A stretch of 64,000 nt of DNA from Saxidomus purpurata (Eukaryota > Mollusca > Bivalvia > Venerida > Veneridae), in contig JAFMSR010000012.1 in assembly GCA_022818135.1 (NCBI GenBank), positions 8,394,070-8,458,069 of the forward strand. Reading direction: 5' to 3'. The notes under the pieces are model-generated. The model was not told where the DNA came from. It saw only the letters and a list, made by a program, of their open reading frames with translations, and searched no databases. Made by a program: the position numbers and the translations under genes. Below are positions 12,498 through 24,747 of the stretch, piece after piece. Each line of letters begins with the position of its first letter. Position 1 is the first letter of the stretch.

Positions 12498-12717
12498 TCA
12501 ATAGACCTGAAAGATATTTGTCATTTACTTTAAACAGCTTACTACGTTCCTCTCCGTAAAATGAAAACCGAAGATAAATATAAACAATAAATCGACCGTG
12601 AAATTACATTAATAGAGGTCAGAAGGATCAGGTTAATTTGTCCAAGTAATACTAGATAGTAAGTTTGGTCAAAATAATTCCACTTCATCTAAAGCTATTG
12701 TGTTTTTCCAATTTTCT

Positions 12718-13320
12718 ATTTTAAGAAAACCCTTGACCTTGACCCCATGAGCCCAAAACGCAATCCCAATACGAATCTTTATCTATATGTATACATGTAC
12801 TTAATTACATTATGTCAGTTGTAACTATATATTGAATATATTACCGTTTTTCTATTTTAGTTAAAATGAGCTTGACCCCAGGAGCCCCAAAACACAACCC
12901 CATTAAAGATCTTATTAAATACTTACTACAAACAAAAGTTGGTTACATGATGTCAACTGTAACTCAATATATTGAATATGTTACAGTTTTCCTATTTTTA
13001 GTAACAGTGACCGTGACCCAAAGAGCCCCAAAACACAATCCAATTAAAGATATTCATAAATACTACATATACACTAAGTTTGATTGCATTATGTTCACTG
13101 TCACAAAAAAGTGTGTGTGTGAAACTTTCCAAGTCAAGAAGGGGCAATAATCCAGTCCAGACAGGGTTATGTAACTTGTAAAACTATTCCGTCGTTCTAT
13201 TGTCATTGCTAGTGAACAGGTATTCTAAGTTTCAAAGTGATAGCTTTGATAGTTTTCATGTAAGTGACCTAAACGCAAAACTAAACCAACGCCGGCGTCG
13301 GCGCCGACGCGAACAATCGA
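12718..13320 (+). repeat. Interspersed repeat, copy 1 of a pair
   Basis: Three tandem-like subunits each carry 'cttgaccttgacccc...gccccaaaacacaa' and 'gaatat.ttac.gttttctatttt'. The copy ends with 'gtgacctaaacgcaaaact' followed by a CG-rich tip (gccggcgtcggcgccgacgc). It aligns along its length with 24748-25345. Tip-like sequence also occurs alone at 52130-52165. The open frames inside are repeat artefacts. Confidence 0.7.
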
Positions 13321-13599
13321 GTGATGGCAAAAACTCGTCATTTCTTTCAAAAATCAGACGAGCTAATAAACTAATGTCTGCAGCGACCACACCTGCTAAG
13401 GTTATATATTAATTTATATGTACTTGCCAACTCTTTTTATCAGAAATCTTGTTCATAATATTCCATTGCTGATTGACTGATTGGCTTGATTTAACGACAC
13501 TTCGGCACAATAAAAACCATATCGCGTGTGGTAGTGTCTGTCTCAAAAATGATTTATGCTGTTTAAAATTGGACACTCTATTTTTCTATATCGATAACA

Positions 13600-14520
13600 T
13601 CCGTCTAGGTAGTCAATTATCTGTTTGAGATCTAAATTGTCAAAACGTGCATGCACTTATGTAGCGTTGCAATGTTTTTGCCGATTCAGCAAAAGTTCTA
13701 CACAGTGTATCAATAGGTGTTTCACGTTGAAATCAGTATCGCAAGCAATACAGGTTGGTTTGTCTCCATTGTTCAAGTAAGCCTAGTATGTCCAATGCTG
13801 AAACGAGCAAGTACAACCTCTTCTTTTCGTATTAGTGTGAAAACGTTGCTTGATTTCCCTACTTTTGGATTAGCTGATTTTAGTTTGTTGAAACTGGCAT
13901 TGTCCCGCGAGGACTACCATTTACTTTTTTTAAAAAACGTTTTCGAATCGATGGGTAGCGTTTTGGTCAGCCTCATTCCCGAAATACCAATATGGCTGGG
14001 TGTCCAACAGTAAACTATTCATTTTTCTGTAATTAAATCTGCATGTTTTTTTTGTAGAACTCTTGAAACAGAGAGGGTTTTTACGTTCCTGTTATGAAGA
14101 GCTTGCAGTGCAGATATGAGTGTATATTTGCAGGGTCTAAATGACATATATTTGTAAAAATATAAACTCAACCAATTATTTTGAAATCGTCTATTAAAAA
14201 CGCTTTTTGTCGGTTTTGGAAGTGAATGAAAACGGAGACGGAGTTGATGTACACTCCAGTCTTAATAATCGCGTGAATGAAAGAAGGTGGTAATGCTTTT
14301 TAGTTTACGGGACGAAGATATAAAGTTTAGAGCAAGATCGACAGCTTTCACTTCGGCAGAAAATAATGAAAAGAAGTTTAGAGGTATACAGAGGGGATAC
14401 AGTTGAGCAACCGACTCGCTCTTTGTCCTAAGATCCGTCCCTGTAAATTTGCATATATGATTGCAATTTTTAAATCGATAGACATACAAAGATTTATATT
14501 TTATTCCTCTGTGCACCACT
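13600..14520 (-). pseudogene. RNase H-bearing LINE, C-terminal relic
   Basis: Minus-strand reading gives AEVKAVDLALNFISSS (near 14375-14325), the start of an RNase H domain. A decayed SHIGI-G-NEADQNAT motif follows near 13990-13950, the typical end of retrotransposon RNase H. The cysteine-histidine block PTCIACDTDFNVKHLLIHC comes at about 13765-13705. These in order identify the 3' part of an I/jockey-type LINE polyprotein. Stops and a frameshift between motifs show decay, and the spacing suggests a small insertion within the RNase H part. The reverse transcriptase itself is missing. Confidence 0.65.
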
Positions 14521-14892
14521 TTGTTTTATATTTGTGAGTTTTGAAAATAAGGAGATTACATATTAAAACGGTAAGTGTCTCATTTAATTTGTTTACAGTT
14601 GGTTGATCAGCTTCAGAAAAAATTGAAATGCTTTTAAGTATTTAAGAGGCTTTGTGCATTCAAACAATGTACATGCAATCAAAAAGTCATGGATTTTAAA
14701 ACTGACATAAAAATATATCTACAAACTACTTGCAAGTTTCAGACATAGATACTCTGTGATATTTGCATATTTGTTTCACTCCAGCGATTTGTTATACAGT
14801 ATTATACCGAATTATATCAGATACCTCGTGTTTTTGCATTATTTATAACCAAGAACTTCTGTTCCATAGTTGAGATTAAAGAACAGTTCAAA

Positions 14893-14985
14893 TTTCAAAG
14901 TTTCAAAGTTTATTTACAAAAAATTTATCCCACAAGAGTCCCACAAACTATGGGCTGCATCATTTTAGGATTATAGTAAGGAAAG
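14893..14985 (-). repeat. LINE 3' end fragment
   Basis: Read on the minus strand it ends with 'tgtaaataaactttgaaac', preceded by 'gtgggactcttgtgggat'. The same end occurs on the plus strand at 23200-23291. It is a retrotransposon 3' terminus with a polyadenylation-like tail. Confidence 0.55.
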
Positions 14986-16110
14986 AATGTCATTGAAGGT
15001 TTGTGACAGAATACGCGTGTTTAGTGTTACAGCTGAATTAAATATTATTTCCATAGGATATGCCAAAACTTCGTTTATTGGATTTAACTGGAATGTACTG
15101 AATTTGGTAAGCATATTTATTAATTCTTTATTCCATATGTGTTAAGTAGCGAAATGAGGATTCGCTTAGAAGAAATAGTTTCTTCACTACGTGAAAATTC
15201 TGTTAAGAAAAATATTGAATACTTCAGAGCCACTTTATTACACAGCTAACCTCGTCCCGATGAACAAAAATGTATTTTAAGACTAGGTATCTCTTACGTC
15301 AATACTAATTGAAACATAGATAATGCATTTTTGTGTAATAAATTATTAAGTCTTTAGCGCCTGGACCAACAAGTCTAAATCCAAAATCGAAAACAAAAGC
15401 GAATAGACTTGTAACAAGCCCCAAAAGACATTTCACATTTTGCATGCAGGTAAATATATGTAGGGATATAAACATGTAGATAAAGCTAAAAGCTATCACT
15501 GCGTTTATTCAAATAATTATATCATATTCTACGCATACATAGTCTTGCGTGTCCTGAAAACGTAAGACCAAACGCTAGACTCTTTCTTTTCTTGAGTATG
15601 TCCACAATCATCTCTGCATTAACTCAATGACCATATGAATGTTCACAAGTCCAATACGCCCTCTAGCCAGGCAGGCTCTCTGGTACGTCTTCAAACGTCT
15701 CGTGCTATAATTACTGACGATTTACGCAGAGTTCTAGTACATGTATAGTCTTTTTATATGATTTCATTTGGAGTTCAGCTACAGTCCATGCATACAGTAG
15801 TTCGTTCGTAGACGAGTTTGGTTTTGAACCGATTAAGAAACCTTTATACATTTTCATTTTTTGCTAGACTCCAATAAAAGAGTTTCATCTGTTTAAGCGT
15901 TTAAGTGACAAGAGGTCTGTTAACTTATATATGATAAGGCAATGTAACAAAACTGTACAATATAATTTATTATGTTTCCGCAATATTGTCCATGCGTAAA
16001 AGTGTGAATTAAAAGCTGACGGAAATATGTCATATTCGTTTAACTTGCTTATCTTTTTAAAGGCATATGCATAGGTTGTAAGGTCTATAGTATATTTCAG
16101 TTCAAATAGA
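14986..16110. other. AT-rich sequence with no recognised feature
   Basis: I see no gene, hairpin or tandem repeat of note in this stretch. Confidence 0.3.
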
Positions 16111-16115
16111 TTTCA

Positions 16116-16330
16116 TTATAATAATAATATTAATAATAATGTCTTTATTTAAAGAAGGTTTATACATAAAGCAATGTTCAAAACATATAAAACTTATTTA
16201 CAATGTGGCCTTCTAGAAAAGTAACAAAAAGGCAAAGAAAAACGGTAAATGAAATAACAATCTATACAAATTATGCAAATATAAATTCGATCCCGACAAA
16301 CACTCGTCATTACCTCAATAAGTGAAATGA
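16116..16330 (-). repeat. LINE 3' UTR and (TAA)n tail of outer element A
   Basis: This segment matches 17016-17250 (microsatellite tail, 'ctttattt', 'ttatttacaatgtggcc', 'cgacaaacactc'). It is most simply the 3' end of the outer LINE whose coding remainder lies at 16868-17013, with a tRNA-like unit inserted between them. Confidence 0.6.
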
Positions 16331-16639
16331 AAAAGGAAGTTCTTGTTGGCGCCGCCGATGACGGCGGTGGCCTATTATGGAATACTTTTTCCGGAAGTAC
16401 ATGCTAGGAGCGGTTATTAGAATGCGAAGAAAAATGGTTTTAACTGTATGCCAAAATAATACGCAATAGACATTAAAATATTGATTATACACATTTCCTT
16501 CATTAAAACGTAATTGTTTAATTGTAATGTTCCTTTTCATATCTTTTAGAAAAAATACGAAAACCTACAAACAACTTCTCCCTTATTGGTTTTGCAAAAT
16601 TATAATATGAGCTTATTTTTTACCACGTGCTTTAAAGTC

Positions 16640-16712
16640 AGTCTCCGTGGTGTAGTGGGTAAACTGATGACCGTCTAATTTTACGAGTGGAGTTCGAATC
16701 CCGGTCAAACCC
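16640..16712 (+). repeat. tRNA-derived SINE-like unit
   Basis: The A box TGGTGTAGTGG (16648-16658) and B box AGTTCGAATCC (16691-16701) sit at tRNA spacing. A T-rich run follows. It lies inside the 3' UTR of LINE element A. Confidence 0.65.
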
Positions 16713-16867
16713 AATTTTTTAAAATAATTTTTCTTCCGTTTTTTTTTCAGCTTTAAAACCACCATGATTTTAAATGTTTTCTGCAAATATTCATAAAAAT
16801 TTTCATTCAAATCAAACTAATAATGATTGCTTATCAAAAAGCTAATTTTAGCTATATAACGCCACAC

Positions 16868-17013
16868 ATGTACAAAACTATTTTCGGCGCCCTTTGATGC
16901 TTTGCATCAATGGTATTCTTGTATTTGTATTTGAAAGATGATATTGAAGAGATATTTCTGATTTCAAGAGGTATTTTATTCCAAATATCAATACTGGTGT
17001 AACTGAATGAATT
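16868..17013 (-). pseudogene. C-terminal remainder of outer LINE A
   Basis: Minus-strand translation gives NSFSYTSIDIWNKIPLEIRN and SFKYKYKN. This aligns with the C-terminus of the LINE ORF at 17379 (SFTYSSANIWRTIPPSIRN and SFKHNYKN). It continues the ORF of element A, which breaks off at 18243, so the two pieces flank an inserted second LINE. Confidence 0.75.
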
Positions 17014-17015
17014 TT

Positions 17016-17051
<36 letters not shown>

Positions 17052-18243
17052 TTCTTTATTTTACGAAGGTATTACACATTAAGTTATGTAACAAATTACA
17101 TATTCTTATTTACAATGTGGCCATCGATAAAACTAAAAAGAAAATAAAGCAAATACAAAACTATCAAGTGGAATAAACACATAATTAAAAACACACATGT
17201 CAGAAACAGACATAAGAATTATGTACACCCGACAAACACTCCTTAATTTTAGATTTTAAATTCAATGGCAAGTACACAATAGTATCACAAATGTAACAGT
17301 AAGAAAAACATTTAAGTAACTGACATAAATGCTATAATACGAAGCACGATAAAACAGTCGATGAATACAATAAACAGTTTAAGCTTTGGTCTGTTCGTCT
17401 AATAGCATGTTTTTGTAGTTGTGTTTAAATGAATTAAGTGAAGGAAGATTTCTGATACTTGGTGGTATGGTTCTCCATATATTTGCGCTGCTGTATGTGA
17501 ATGAATCTTTTAAATAAACTGATCTTGGTTTCGGTGGAACAATATCAAGACGTTCAGTTGAACGTAGATTATATCTGCTATTGGTTGAAAAAGTTATAAG
17601 ATTTGAAATATAATTTGGAACTTGGCTATTTTTACACTTGTAAATAAGTAGCCCCATGTGATAAACACATCTATTTTCAAACGAAAGCCATTTTAATTCT
17701 CTGAACATATCACATGAGTTAGTTCGTAATGGTTTATTTAATATAATTCTAGCCGCTCTCTTTTGAATTTTCGTTATTTTATTAATATCCGATTTGCAAT
17801 TTATTCCCTTTCCCCATACAGTACAACAATAGTCAAATAATGGCATAATATATGCGTTATAATACATTCGCTTCATGTCCTCAGACAAGAAGTATATAAT
17901 ATGTTTTAATAATGCTACTTTTGAGTTAAGTTTACTACATACTTTTGATATTTGATATTTCCATGAAAGTGTGTTATTAATACATATTCCTAGGAGTTTT
18001 TGAGTGATAACATTTTCTATCAGAGTTCGTCCTATTTTCAATTTTAACTCTCTTACTGTTTTGATTTTATGTTTTGAAGATAACACCATACATTTTGATT
18101 TTGTAGGGTGCAAAGACATATTATTCAGTATACACCATTCATTTATACTGTTTAGACTTTTTTGAAGATTATTTTCTATGTCAGATACATCATAACTTGA
18201 TTTATAAAGTGTTGAGTCGTCTGCATAAAGATCAATATTTTTC
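17016..18243 (-). mobile_element. 5'-truncated LINE B inserted in LINE A
   Basis: The element runs on the minus strand from the reverse transcriptase active site IDLYADDSTLYKS at 18243, through the RT thumb region and the C-terminal IWRTIPPSIRNLPSL block, to a stop at 17379. A 330-bp 3' UTR and a (TAA)n microsatellite tail at 17016-17051 follow. The 5' end is truncated exactly before YADD, as is usual when target-primed reverse transcription stops early. The short A-rich word AAAAAT occurs at both junctions and is a candidate target-site duplication. The clade is probably CR1/L2/jockey-like, not resolved. Confidence 0.8.
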
Positions 18244-19015
18244 ATATAATTTGTTCTAGGTTTGTGATGTCTTAAGTCATTTCTTTCCGATGAACGGAGT
18301 CTATAACGTGTATTTTTCGAAAATGTTAATAACTCAGTCAGATATTCCGGTACTAGCTGGTGTTGGCATTTAAATATAAGTAAACCTGTATGGTAGGCAC
18401 ATCTATTTTCGAATTTTAACCATTTAAGTTTATTAAACATATCTGAGGAACTAGTTTTTAATGGTTTATTTAATATAATTCTGGCAGCCCTTTTTTGAAT
18501 TTTATTTATTTTATTTAGATCTGATTTTGGGCTCATTGTATTGCCCCAGACAGTACAACAGTAGTCGAAACATGGTACCAAATATGCATTATAAAATGTA
18601 TTTTTCATTTCATCTGACAAGTAATAGATAATACGTTTCAACAGAGCTATTTTGGAGTTTAATTTATTACACACTTGAGATATTTGGAATGTCCATGAAA
18701 GTGTGTTGTCAATTAATACACCTAGTAATTTATACACCTTAACGTTTTCAATGGCGACATTTTCTATTGATAAACGTAACTCACGAGTATGTTTTAGCTT
18801 ATATTTTGTAGTCATCAACATGCATTTAGATTTGCACGGGTGCAGTGACATATTATTTAATTTACACCAGCTATCGACTTCGTTCAAGTTGTCTTGAAGT
18901 ACGTTTTCAATATTGTTTATGTTATAATCAGATTTGTGGACTGTAGAGTCGTCAGCGTACAAGTCAATGTTTATTAAATTTGAAGAAAGGGCTATATCAA
19001 TTCAATTGACATTAA
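18244..19015 (-). pseudogene. RT palm/thumb part of outer LINE A
   Basis: Minus-strand coding from a decayed 'ND-IALSSNLINID' region near 19000, through LYADDSTVHKS at about 18960, to PRTNYMKN at 18244. It is homologous to but clearly diverged from LINE B. Because B inserted in frame, A and B together form one 527-codon open frame (18962-17379) with two YADD motifs. That frame is an accident of insertion. The part upstream of about 19010 is missing, so A was itself 5'-truncated or decayed. Confidence 0.8.
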
Positions 19016-20280
19016 ATATTTTGACATTTTTTTGTTCAATATTTCATCAATCTCGTTATCTGGACTAATTTGGAGCTGTTGATCTAGTAGAGGAGGCGAT
19101 TACTCCAAGCGGTTTGAGCGTTTACAGCGTTTTGGTCTAAGGGAAATAACTACATTACAAGAAAAAGAAATATTGTACATACTTGCTCCCTTGTTACAAC
19201 ATGTTGTTTGAACCGATTAAGAAACTAGCGTAAATAATACTCAGACAAAGTTTTCGACTTTTCAGCATTTAGATACAGTCCACAACGTATGTGTCATAAT
19301 AAATGTTAGTAAACAACAGTAAGAACGGTAACAGAATACATATTTCCCCAAAAACGTTTCAATTTTTATGTCGTTTTAATGTTACAGTTGTGAGTCAGAA
19401 CTTTTGACGTTACGTAGACATATATTTTATATTCTTTAGCATATTTCAGCGCTCATGTATCTTTCCAATGATTATAAACACATATATTTATGATATAGCA
19501 GATTAAAGCAGCAAAGTACCTCACGTGCTCTTTTTGTTTTGTGGTTAACGTTAATTACACCATTAGACTGGGTATAATTAAGGAAAACCACACCCATCTT
19601 GGGTCTCTGGTAGATTTCTTCTTTAACAAGACCAACTTGTATCGCTGTCTGTTAAACTAAACATTTTAGATAATCATTGAAGAGTGTTCCATTCAGTCCC
19701 GAAGATTTTATTCAGACATAACAAAAGCATTCAATTGACACCTTTCTTTCACATTCGTTGTACTTTTGAATTGGTTCGATGTAAAATGTATATTACATGT
19801 AAAGTGTTATTTGCTAGCTAAAACGTACACGATACGTACAAGCACAACGAAAACGATATGAATGTATCAGAACACTTTCTTCTTTCACATTTAAAAAATT
19901 TAATTGGCGCAATTCCATTTAAAAATAAAATTACAAGTTTATGCCAACTTCAATCTGTTGATATTTTGAAATTTATTTACTGTTTGAAATGTTACAAAAT
20001 TCTGCTATATATACAGTAGTAAAAGTTTCGAAGTTACATTTGTAAAAGTTAACTTATTAACTAGTTTGCAAATCCCCATCGGGGATGCTAGACCGGTTAC
20101 TAAAGTTAGCAATTGTTTCCTGATTTCGTTAGAAATCGGGAGTCTCCTTTGCGATGCGTGTATGTGGTCGCACGGTCGCAAAACTGTCCCATTTTTCAAA
20201 AACTATAAAATGATTTGTATTCACTTATTTTTCAGGAAATATCCCCCCTTTTTCACAACGCCATCTTTATTTTTATGAGT
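19016..20280. other. AT-rich sequence with no recognised feature
   Basis: No gene or repeat boundary recognised between the LINE nest and the minisatellite. Confidence 0.3.
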
Positions 20281-23035
20281 TTTGCTCAGTGAACATTGTT
20301 CAGTGAGCACTTCTCACAGGGAGCATTGTTCAGTGGGCGCTCCTCACAGTGAGCATTGTTCAGTGAATAATTCTCAAGGTGAGTGTTGTCCAGTGAGCAC
20401 TATTCACAGTGAGTATTGTTCAGTGAGCACTTCTCATGGTGAGCATTGTTCAGTGAGCACTTCTCACAGTGAACATTGTTCAGTGAGCACTTCTCACGGT
20501 GAGAGTTGTTCAATGAGCATTGTTCAGTTAGCACTTCTCACATTGAGCATTGTTCAGTGAGCACTTCTCACGGTGAGAATTGTTCAGTGAGCATTGTTCA
20601 GTGAGCACCTCTTACAGTGAGTGTTGTTCAGTGAGCACTTCTCACGGTGAGAGTTGTTCAATGAGCATTGTTCAGTGAGCACTTCTCACATTGAGTCTTG
20701 TTCAGTGAGCACCTCTCACAGTGAGTGTTGTTCAGTAAGCACTTCTCACACTGAGTCTTGTTTAGTGAGCACTTCTGACATTGAGTATTGTTCAATGAGC
20801 ATAACTCACGGTGAGTGTTTTTCAATGAGCACTTATCATGGTAAGCATTGTTCAGTGAGCACTACTCACAGCGAGTGTTGTTCAGTGAGCACTTCTGACA
20901 GTGAGTTTTGTTCAGTGAGCACTACTAACATTGAGTCTTGTTCAATGAGCATAACTCACGGCTTATCATGGTAAGCATTGTTCAGTGAGCACTACTCACA
21001 GTGAGTGTTGTTCAGTAAGCACTACTAACATTGAGTCTTGTTCAGTGAGCACTTCATGGTAAGCATTGTTCAGTGAGCACTACTCACAGTGAGTGTTGTT
21101 CAGTGAGCCCTTCTCACAGTGAGTGTTGTTCAGTGAGCACTACTAACATTGAGTCTTGTTCAGTAAGCACTTCTCACAGTGAACATTGTTAAGTGAGCAC
21201 CTCTCCATTGAGTATTGTTCACTCACGGTGAGTGTTGTTCATTTAGCGTTACTCACATTGAGTCTTGTTCAGTGAGCAGTTGTCACAGTGAGCGTTACTC
21301 ACATTGAGTCTTGTTCAGTGAGCACTTCTCACAGTGAACATTGTTCAGTGAGCACTTCTCACATGGAGTATTGTTCAAAGAGCACTTCTCATGTTGAGCA
21401 TTGTTCAGTGAGCACTTCTCACATGGAGTATTGTTCAATGAGCACTTCTCACGGTGAGTATTGTTCATTGAGCACTTCTAATGGTGAGAATTGTTAAGTG
21501 AGCACTTCTCGCGGTGACCCTTGTTCAGTGAGCACTTCTCACATTGTGTGTTGTTCAATTAGCGCTACTCACATTGAGCCTTGTTCAGTGAGCTTTTGTC
21601 ACAGTGAGCATTGTTTAGTGAGCACTACTCACGATGAGTACGATTCACCTGTATAACTGTTCAGTGAGCACTTCTGATGGTTAGCACTTCTGACGTTGAT
21701 AACTGTTCAGCGAGCGCTACTGGCTGTGAGCATTGTTTAGTGGGCACTACTCACGGCGAGTACTATTCCCCTTTATTACTGTTCAGTGAGCATTTCTGAT
21801 GAGCGCTACTGGCTGTGATCATTGTTCAGTGAGCACTTCTCACGGTAAGCCTTGTTCCGTGAGCACTTCTCACAGTGATCCTTGCTTAGTGAGCGCTTCT
21901 GACTGTAAGCATTGTTCAGTGAGTACTTCTCACGGTGAGCATTGTTCAGCGAGCGCTACTGGCTGTGAGCATTGTTCAGTGAGCACTTCTCACGGTAAGC
22001 CTTGTTCCGTGAGCACTTCTCACAGTGATCCTTGTTTAGTGAGCGCTTCTGACTGTAAGCATTGTTCAGTGAGTACTTCTCACGGTGAGCATTGTTCAGC
22101 GAGCGCTACTGGCTGTGAGCATTGTTCAGTGAGCGCTACTGGCTGTGAGCATTGTTCAGTGAGCACTTCTCACAGTGTTCCTTGTTTAGTGAGCGCTTCT
22201 GACTGTAAGCATTGTTCAGTGAGTACTTCTCACGGTGAGCATTGTTCAGCGAGCGCTACTGGCCTTGAGCATTGTTCAGTGAGCACTTCTCACGGTAAGC
22301 CTTGTTCCGTGAGCACTTCTCACAGTGATCCTTGTTTAGTGAGCGCTTCTGACTGTAAGCATTGTTCAGTGAGCGCTTCTGACTGTAAACATTGTTCAGT
22401 TAGAACTTCTAACAGTGAGTGTTGTTCAGTGAGCGCTTCTCATGGTAAGCCTTGTTCAGTGAGCGCTTCTGACTGTCAGTGTTGTTCAGGGAGCTCTTCT
22501 TACGGTAAGCCTTGTTCAGTGAGCACTTCTCACAGTGAGTGTTGTTCAGTGAGCGCTTCTGACTGTGAGCATTGTTCAGTGAGCAATACTCACGGTGACC
22601 ACTGTTCATCGAGCACTTCTCACGGTGACCACTGTTTAGCGAGCACTTCTCACGGTGACCACTGTTCAGCGAGTACTTCTCACGGTGCCACTGTTCAGCG
22701 AGCACTACTCACGGTGACCACTGTTTAGCGAGCACTACTAACGGTGACCACTGTTCAGCGAGTACTAATCACGGTGACCACTGTTTAGCGAGCACTACTC
22801 ACGGTGACCACTGTTAGCGAGTACTACTCACGGCGATCACTGTTCAGCGAGCACTACTCACGGTGACCACTGTTAAGCGAGTACTACATACGGTGACCAC
22901 TGTTTAGCGAGTACTACTCACGGTGACCACTGTCCAGCGAGCACTACTCACGGTGACCACTGTCCACCGAGCACTTCACATCGTGACCACTGTTCAGTGA
23001 GCACTACTCACGGTTAGAACTGTTCAGTGAGCAGT
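20281..23035 (+). repeat. 30-bp minisatellite array, about 90 units
   Basis: The core unit is built around TTGTTCAGTGAGCACTTCTC with CACGGTGAGCA-type variants. Three zones can be seen. 20281-21780 has irregular 30-bp units with small deletions. 21811-22410 has a 150-bp higher-order repeat made of five subunit types. 22560-23035 is dominated by GGTGACCACTGTT variants, some 28-29 bp. Each unit contains GTGAG-n5-CTCAC, a short dyad. Because 30 is divisible by three, long frames stay open on both strands (the longest is 309 codons at 21799-22728, with Cys every ten residues). No initiator context, splice signals or flanking exon supports translation. Confidence 0.9.
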
Positions 23036-23169
23036 TTTGAGATATTTTGGAACTTCAAATTATATCATAACTTTGCCTGACAAATTTGAGATATTAGGCG
23101 AGACCTTGATCTATCGCTTGTGACTCCTGCCTCTCACCCTTCAATTTTATAGCATTTTCGGGACATTTA

Positions 23170-23291
23170 GGATTTCGATCTTTGCTTGCGATGTATACGC
23201 ACGTGCGTATTGTGCGTAACTTCACTGCTGATGCTGCCCTATATTATATGGGACTCGTGGCATTTATTTGTAAATAAACTTTGAAACTTTG
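23170..23291 (+). repeat. LINE 3' end fragment
   Basis: It ends 'tgtaaataaactttgaaac', preceded by 'atgggactcgtgg', matching the minus-strand fragment at 14893-14985. The stretch before it gives no readable ORF. Confidence 0.5.
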
Positions 23292-23809
23292 GCTGTTGAT
23301 AGTTTTTATATGTTTGACATTTTCAGGATGAGTGTGATACACATTAAATTGAGTGATTAAAATGTTTGTAATAAATACTGACTCAAAACATTATTGCCCT
23401 TTACTTCGAATGCATCTGTACACAATTTTGGTGCTATACAATAGATTCAACAAAATATATTTAATATTGAACTAGGGGGCGTAAGAAGTTTAGTGCATAT
23501 ACAATTTAAGGAATATTACAATAATCTTCTTAAGTTCTTAACATGCCCTAGGGTCACATCATGGGTTTAAGCAGAATATACAAGCAAACGGAATTTCAGT
23601 TTGCCGTTTCGAATACCCCTCGTATTCTGATTTCATGTATTTCAAGTCTAACTTCACCCTCGAAAACTAAGTGTTGACTCACGCATCGTAAAATACGATA
23701 AGTATTATAATTTTTTTCGACGTAGTCGTATACTTTTGATTTGAACTTCCGTTGGTATGGACGCGTTGCTAACCAACTTCGTTATAATGTGACCAATCAG
23801 AATCTGCAA

Positions 23810-24102
23810 ATTATTGGCTAGCGTTTCGGTACCGGAATAAGCAGTGTACTGCCCGGGAGCCTTCTGAAACACAAAATGTGTATATTTTTTTATATTATAG
23901 TTATTTATAATAAATCATGTTGCAAAAAAGGAAAAAACAGAACACGTTATGTCAAGGTTTCTGGACAGTACGAAGATCAACTTTTGTATTCAACGAGGTG
24001 TTGTCCGGGGCCGGACATCTAGCGTCATTGATTATTGGCTAGCGTTTCGGTACCGGAATAAGCAGTGTACTGCCCGGGAGCCTTCTGAAACACAAAATGT
24101 GT
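23810..24102. repeat. 72-bp identical direct repeat pair
   Basis: 23810-23881 and 24031-24102 are identical over 72 bases (attattggctagcgtttcgg ... ctgaaacacaaaatgtgt). Their starts are 221 bp apart, with unrelated sequence between. Confidence 0.9.
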
Positions 24103-24317
24103 TTATTATGTCACCTACGTCGACCATCTTTTTTTTTAAAAGATATTACTTGTTTCTTCTATATGTCGTATGAGAAACGCACCGAAGCACGTCGTGGGTA
24201 GTAAATTGCACTAATGTGTCGGAAGCATACTGTCAACACTTTGTCAAAAAGTCTTGATGTGGTCTTCGCTGAATTATGCGCTAAATAATGTGGGGTTCTA
24301 ATTGTGGTCACTAGGTT

Positions 24318-24350
24318 AAATTTGAGAACAAAAGGGACATTATGGCCCTA
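24318..24350. repeat. Left-end fragment of the 31.87-kb element family
   Basis: 'gacattatggccctatatcg' matches the left end of the element at 31868 ('gccaagatggccctatatcg'). Confidence 0.5.
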
Positions 24351-24479
24351 TATCGCTTTTCTGAGAATAATTACACTTTCCGATATAGAAGACAAAGCTT
24401 TAGAATGTATGTCTGATAACTTGGAACTCCAAAAAGAATTCAACATTGAAAATGCATTATAAAATGAAGCATAATTATG

Positions 24480-24635
24480 GTTCACGAGCTTCTCTGCGAG
24501 TACAGTGGCAAACGCATCTCATTAGAGGTCATCACCGAACCATGTGCCTACAAGAATTACATTGAATTTCACTGCACACACTGTCCAAATTCCATGACTG
24601 TATCTTCACAATAAAGAAGACAAGACAAGATTAGG
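24480..24635 (+). repeat. Possible degenerate SINE
   Basis: An A-box-like GAGTACAGTGG (near 24498) is followed by a degenerate B-box region and an A-rich tail (aataaagaagacaagacaag) at about 24612-24631. The match is weak. Confidence 0.3.
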
Positions 24636-24747
24636 CAGGGATATTCAAGGTTAAATATTCAAATTTGAAGACAGGGAAGAGTTAAGATTATTGAACGCTG
24701 CACTTTCTTTCAATGGTTTTGAAATTATTTATCGGATGATTATGTTT

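Noticed and set aside
17379..18962. A single 527-residue protein with two RT active sites
   Set aside because: It is explained by insertion of LINE B into LINE A: A's missing C-terminus resumes downstream of B's tail.
21799..22728. 309-codon frame encoding a Cys-rich ten-residue repeat
   Set aside because: It lies wholly inside the 30-bp minisatellite. The period is divisible by three and the opposite strand is also open; no splice sites, signal peptide or flanking exon was found.
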